The notes beneath the pieces are model-generated. The model was not told the origin of the DNA and ran no database searches. It was given only the letters and a program-made list of their open reading frames with translations. This document shows, one piece after another, positions 60,772 to 64,000 of a stretch of 64,000 bases of DNA. How positions within the stretch are numbered: position 1 is the first letter of the stretch; every line of letters begins with the position of its first letter. A program made the position numbers and the translations under genes. This DNA is from Carnegiea gigantea (Eukaryota; Streptophyta; Magnoliopsida; Caryophyllales; Cactaceae): NCBI GenBank assembly GCA_029747015.1, contig JAKOGI010000083.1, positions 975,001 to 1,039,000 of the forward strand. The letters run 5' to 3'.

Positions 60772-62600
60772 TGTAGAAGTGGAATAATATAGTATTACTG
60801 AAATTAACATTTTTAGCTAAAACATTGACACCAATAAAATTTCACTTAGAAATGTTGTTTACGGCACCTCCTTCCTTCAATGGCATCTCCTTCACTAAGC
60901 TTTTTACAAGGAAGGTTACAAAGGAAGAAATAGGGGAGGAGAGAAAAGTATTCCATAAACATTTGGGATGATGATGCCTTAGATAAAGGCATATGATGAT
61001 AGTTCTAGCTTCATTTCCAGAGTCAAATTCTATCTCATTATCTCAATCCATTTAGGCTAAAAATCAAGAGTGTTTTTGAATTCTGTTGCATTCTCCCCAA
61101 AATTTATCTTTATATTATCATTATATAGTTACAACATGGTTATCCGGTGGTCAGATGGGTCCTTATTAATACTTATATTGAAGCTTCACTTTTGTTTCTT
61201 CTCGTATTCATTATTATCAATGTACCAAATGCTAGAGTTAGTTTTGAACCATTTAAAGTTATAGTCTGCTTTGATTTCTGTTGACACGTCTCCAATCGTC
61301 GTCTATAGTCCTATACCATATAGAGAGGAGAATTCAAGAACCTCACGAACCCTATTTTTCTCCCTTCTTAAAGAAGTTTAACTATTTTCAAAGTTAAACT
61401 TATTTTGCTATCATATATTAAAGATTCCTAACTCTAGATAATGAGCTTAACACTCCCCTATCTCATAACTTCGGGAAAAATTTTCTTCTCTTGGTTGCTA
61501 TATTCTTTGTGATCCACTAGTTTTTCGTTCATCCTATGGACAGGACTCTGATTCATTTTTAAAAGTTTTTTTGTTTGTTTACAGCAAAAATTAGGAAAAC
61601 ATATTAATACAAGATTTGAACTTCAGTGTCTAATTATAATTTTATATAAAAATTTATCAACACAGGTTGACACAAGAAATTTGGTGCTTGTAATTTCTAT
61701 TAAACAAAATCTATGAGCAAGCGTCTCCGATAATCTTAGTTGTTTTAGTCTCTCTTCAAATCTTTCTGTTGTTATATTTCCACTTTCAAGCTTTTAATAA
61801 TTTCTTGATTAGAATTCCACTAACCTTAAAAATATAAAGACTTGAGTAGCAACTACAGTTCGAGGTAGGAAATGAAATGGATCTGTGTTATACCTGATTT
61901 AAGGAAGATGTGGTTAAAATTAACAATCTCTACAAATTGGAAGCTAGAGGAATGTCACGGACCAATGCCAACTAAGTTTAAGTAATGGTCAAAACTTTCT
62001 AACTAAGCTTTTCTATTTAACTAAGCATGATGGACCTATAATCACAAAAAATATAATATCTATGATATAAATAGTAGATTTTGATAACCAGTACCAGTAA
62101 AGCCATTATGAGAAATGAAAACCATGAAATAGATCTTATTCCTTTAAACACCTTAGGAATAAAACACAAAGATTATACCCCATTTTGAGGCCAATTCGAA
62201 ATTCAAATCAAAAATAAGAATATTTGTCTTTTAAAAGATTGGTAAGCCAAATAGTGGTACTCCAAAAAAATTATTACCCAAACCTAGGTAGTTCTGAAAA
62301 CCTTTTATCCAATTCGTTAGGTCACTTAAATATTTATCCATATTACAGTAGACCCAAATGCTAATTTTTTTAGAAACAAAGAGGTCGCCCTAACTCAAAC
62401 CAGCCCAAACCCATTCACTCCACAACAGTATCTAGCCCACCTAGGAATAAGCATGTCACTAGACAAATGACATTAACCCCACTCAGAAAAAGCCAAGGCC
62501 CCAGCCTAAACTCAAACCAGCCCAAATGTACTCCCTCTATAGGTCCTGTTATTGAGCCTTTGGAGACTACCTAAGCCACTGAGAACATTGTCAGCAACTC
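60772..62600. other. AT-rich spacer, no gene seen
   Basis: No recognisable coding region, RNA gene or repeat family. The right end (62350-62600) has a Pro/Ala-like reading that may be the start of the MULE transposase that follows. Confidence 0.35.
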
Positions 62601-64000
62601 TATCATCTTACATCCCCATGATCTATCAAATATGAATGTCAGAAGTAGGAAAGGCAAGGAACCTTTTATTAAGGAAGATAAAGGGTGGAGCAGTGATTGG
62701 ACAAGCTCTGACTCTGAGGATGGAGATTATAAAGCAAGATCAGAGGAGAAATACTATGAGTCTTACACTTGTTTGGAATATGAGCAAATCCAAAGGGAGA
62801 TTGATGAGTAATATGTGTTTGGGGATGATGAAAATGTAAACGCTATTGACCCCAATGACAAGATATATGATAGAAAGCTGTGAAAACCTAAGCCTAATGG
62901 TTAACATTAGGCAATGGGACATGTTCATAAACAAAGTACAATACATGAATGTAGTAAGAGATTATTGTGTATATGGGAGTAAAAACTACTCAAGCCAGAG
63001 AATGTTGCAACTAGATAAACTGTTACATGTGCAGTTAAATCTTTCTCATGGAGGCTGCATGTTTCTAGACTTCCTGATGGGAGAACATTTCAAGTGAATA
63101 CATATAATGGCAAACATTATGGCAGCTGTCAAAGGTTAGTGGACAATCCTATAGCTTCCTCAAGGTAGACTAAAAAATTACTAGATGACTTCAAAAAAAA
63201 GCCTGATCTGAATCCCATGGATATGAGGTATATGTTGTTACACAGATATAGGTTGATATTGAAAGATCATGTGATTACGTGAGGCAAAGGCTTGAAGAAA
63301 GACATGATGAGTCATACAAAAGCCTTGCCTAGTACATAGAGATGGTGAGAAACACAAATCATGGGTTCCATGCTTATATTTGTTGGGATGTACCTTCACC
63401 TAGTGAAGAGTCACATGCATAGCAAGCTAACCAGGAAAGGATTTTGCGAAATCCAAGGTTTAGAAGGTTTTTTATAAGATTTAACGACATGATTGGTGAA
63501 TTTCATAGAGGTTGTGGACCAATTATTGGAGTAGATTGAGCTCATTTAAAAGGGCATTTTACAGGTGTTTTACTCACTACAATGGATATACATGTTGCCC
63601 ACCCCTATGTGCCCTTAGCTGTAGCAGTTGTGGAGTCTGATAACAATGATAGTTGGACCTATGTTTTCAATGCTTTAGCACACGTTGGTGCTGAGCGATA
63701 TAGCAAGTTCACCATTATATTAGGCAAATACAAGGTAATTGAACTGTCAAACCTAAGCATAATGACTTTTTTTTAACTCTTGCTAAGCAAATGCTTATAT
63801 GGTGAAATTAATGTATGATGGTAGATGTGAATGGCATGAGTTATTCATGCTTTGAAGCAATGTATGCCTATTATTACCAAGAGAGCATGTGTGATTCATT
63901 TGGCGAGAAATATAAAAAGAAGATTTCCTAACCCAAAGTTGAAGGTGCTTCTTTGAAAAGCTGCCAATGCATACAATATATGAAACCATAACATGGCAAC
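62600..64000 (+). pseudogene. MULE (Mutator-like) transposase remnant 3, cut by the window edge
   Basis: Plus-strand blocks in shifting frames: acidic WSSDWTSSDSEDGDYKARSE (~62690), SWRLHVSRLPDGRTFQVNTY then NGKHYGSC (~63045-63125, the zinc-binding MuDR N-terminal domain), PIASSR*TKKLLDDFKKKPD (~63150), and FRRFFIRFNDMIGEFHRGCG (~63460). Then PIIGVD*AHLKGHFTGVLLT is the first catalytic Asp region with a stop after the Asp (~63520). VPLAVAVVESDNNDSWTYVF (~63612) and CVIHLARNIKRRFPNPKLKV (~63890) follow. The gene continues beyond the window. Stops and shifts make it a pseudogene within what is visible. Confidence 0.85.

Overview
This is nuclear DNA of a flowering plant, most likely a eudicot. 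Three things point there: long AT-rich spacers, only two intact host genes with plant-type introns and protein families, and a background of nested plant retrotransposons and DNA-transposon remains (Tekay chromovirus, Athila/Tat-type elements, MULE, hAT, LINE, Tourist-like MITE). Nothing prokaryotic, organellar or CRISPR-like was seen. The species cannot be named from the sequence.

Layout. 0.5-1.9 kb: decayed hAT transposase. 4.15-21.99 kb: a textbook nested insertion. A non-autonomous LTR element on the minus strand (LTRs 4153-5408 and 20621-21987, TSD CAAAT, PBS for tRNA-Asp) is interrupted by a 12.6 kb plus-strand Ty3/gypsy chromovirus (LTRs 5542-8964 and 14895-18110, TSD GTTCT, PBS for initiator tRNA-Met). 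The chromovirus gag-pol is full of stops and frameshifts, yet it carries an uninterrupted 246-residue extra ORF upstream of gag. 22.9-27.6 kb: a MULE (Mutator-like) transposase pseudogene split by a probable solo LTR at 24.16-25.43 kb. 29.4-32.0 kb: an AT-rich unit with possible inverted ends and about three degenerate ~200 bp tandem units.

33.2-44.0 kb is the gene-bearing island. It has an intact F-box gene (CDS 35467-36633, plus strand, probable 5' UTR intron) and, on the minus strand, an intact five-coding-exon glutathionyl-hydroquinone reductase gene (38933-43074, 325 residues). The last intron of the reductase gene holds a Tourist-like MITE and two unidentified coding-like segments. A partial duplicate of the reductase gene lies at 47.85-50.1 kb. 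It has lost its catalytic cysteine motif and its 3' exons, and is a pseudogene.

44-64 kb is again mostly transposon debris: a possible Tat/Ogre-type LTR (45.5-46.9), a LINE RNase H remnant (50.25-51.06, minus), a degraded GRF-zinc-finger ORF (52.3-52.7, plus) beside a minus-strand MULE pseudogene (53.3-55.7), the 3' half of an Athila-like element with its LTR (56.4-60.8, plus), and a third MULE pseudogene running off the right edge (62.6-64.0).

The two host genes are convergent and show no evident functional link. I found no convincing new multi-gene system. The most interesting items are the preserved extra ORF of the chromovirus, the unidentified ORFs in the non-autonomous element, the unidentified segments in the reductase intron, and the GRF ORF beside the MULE.
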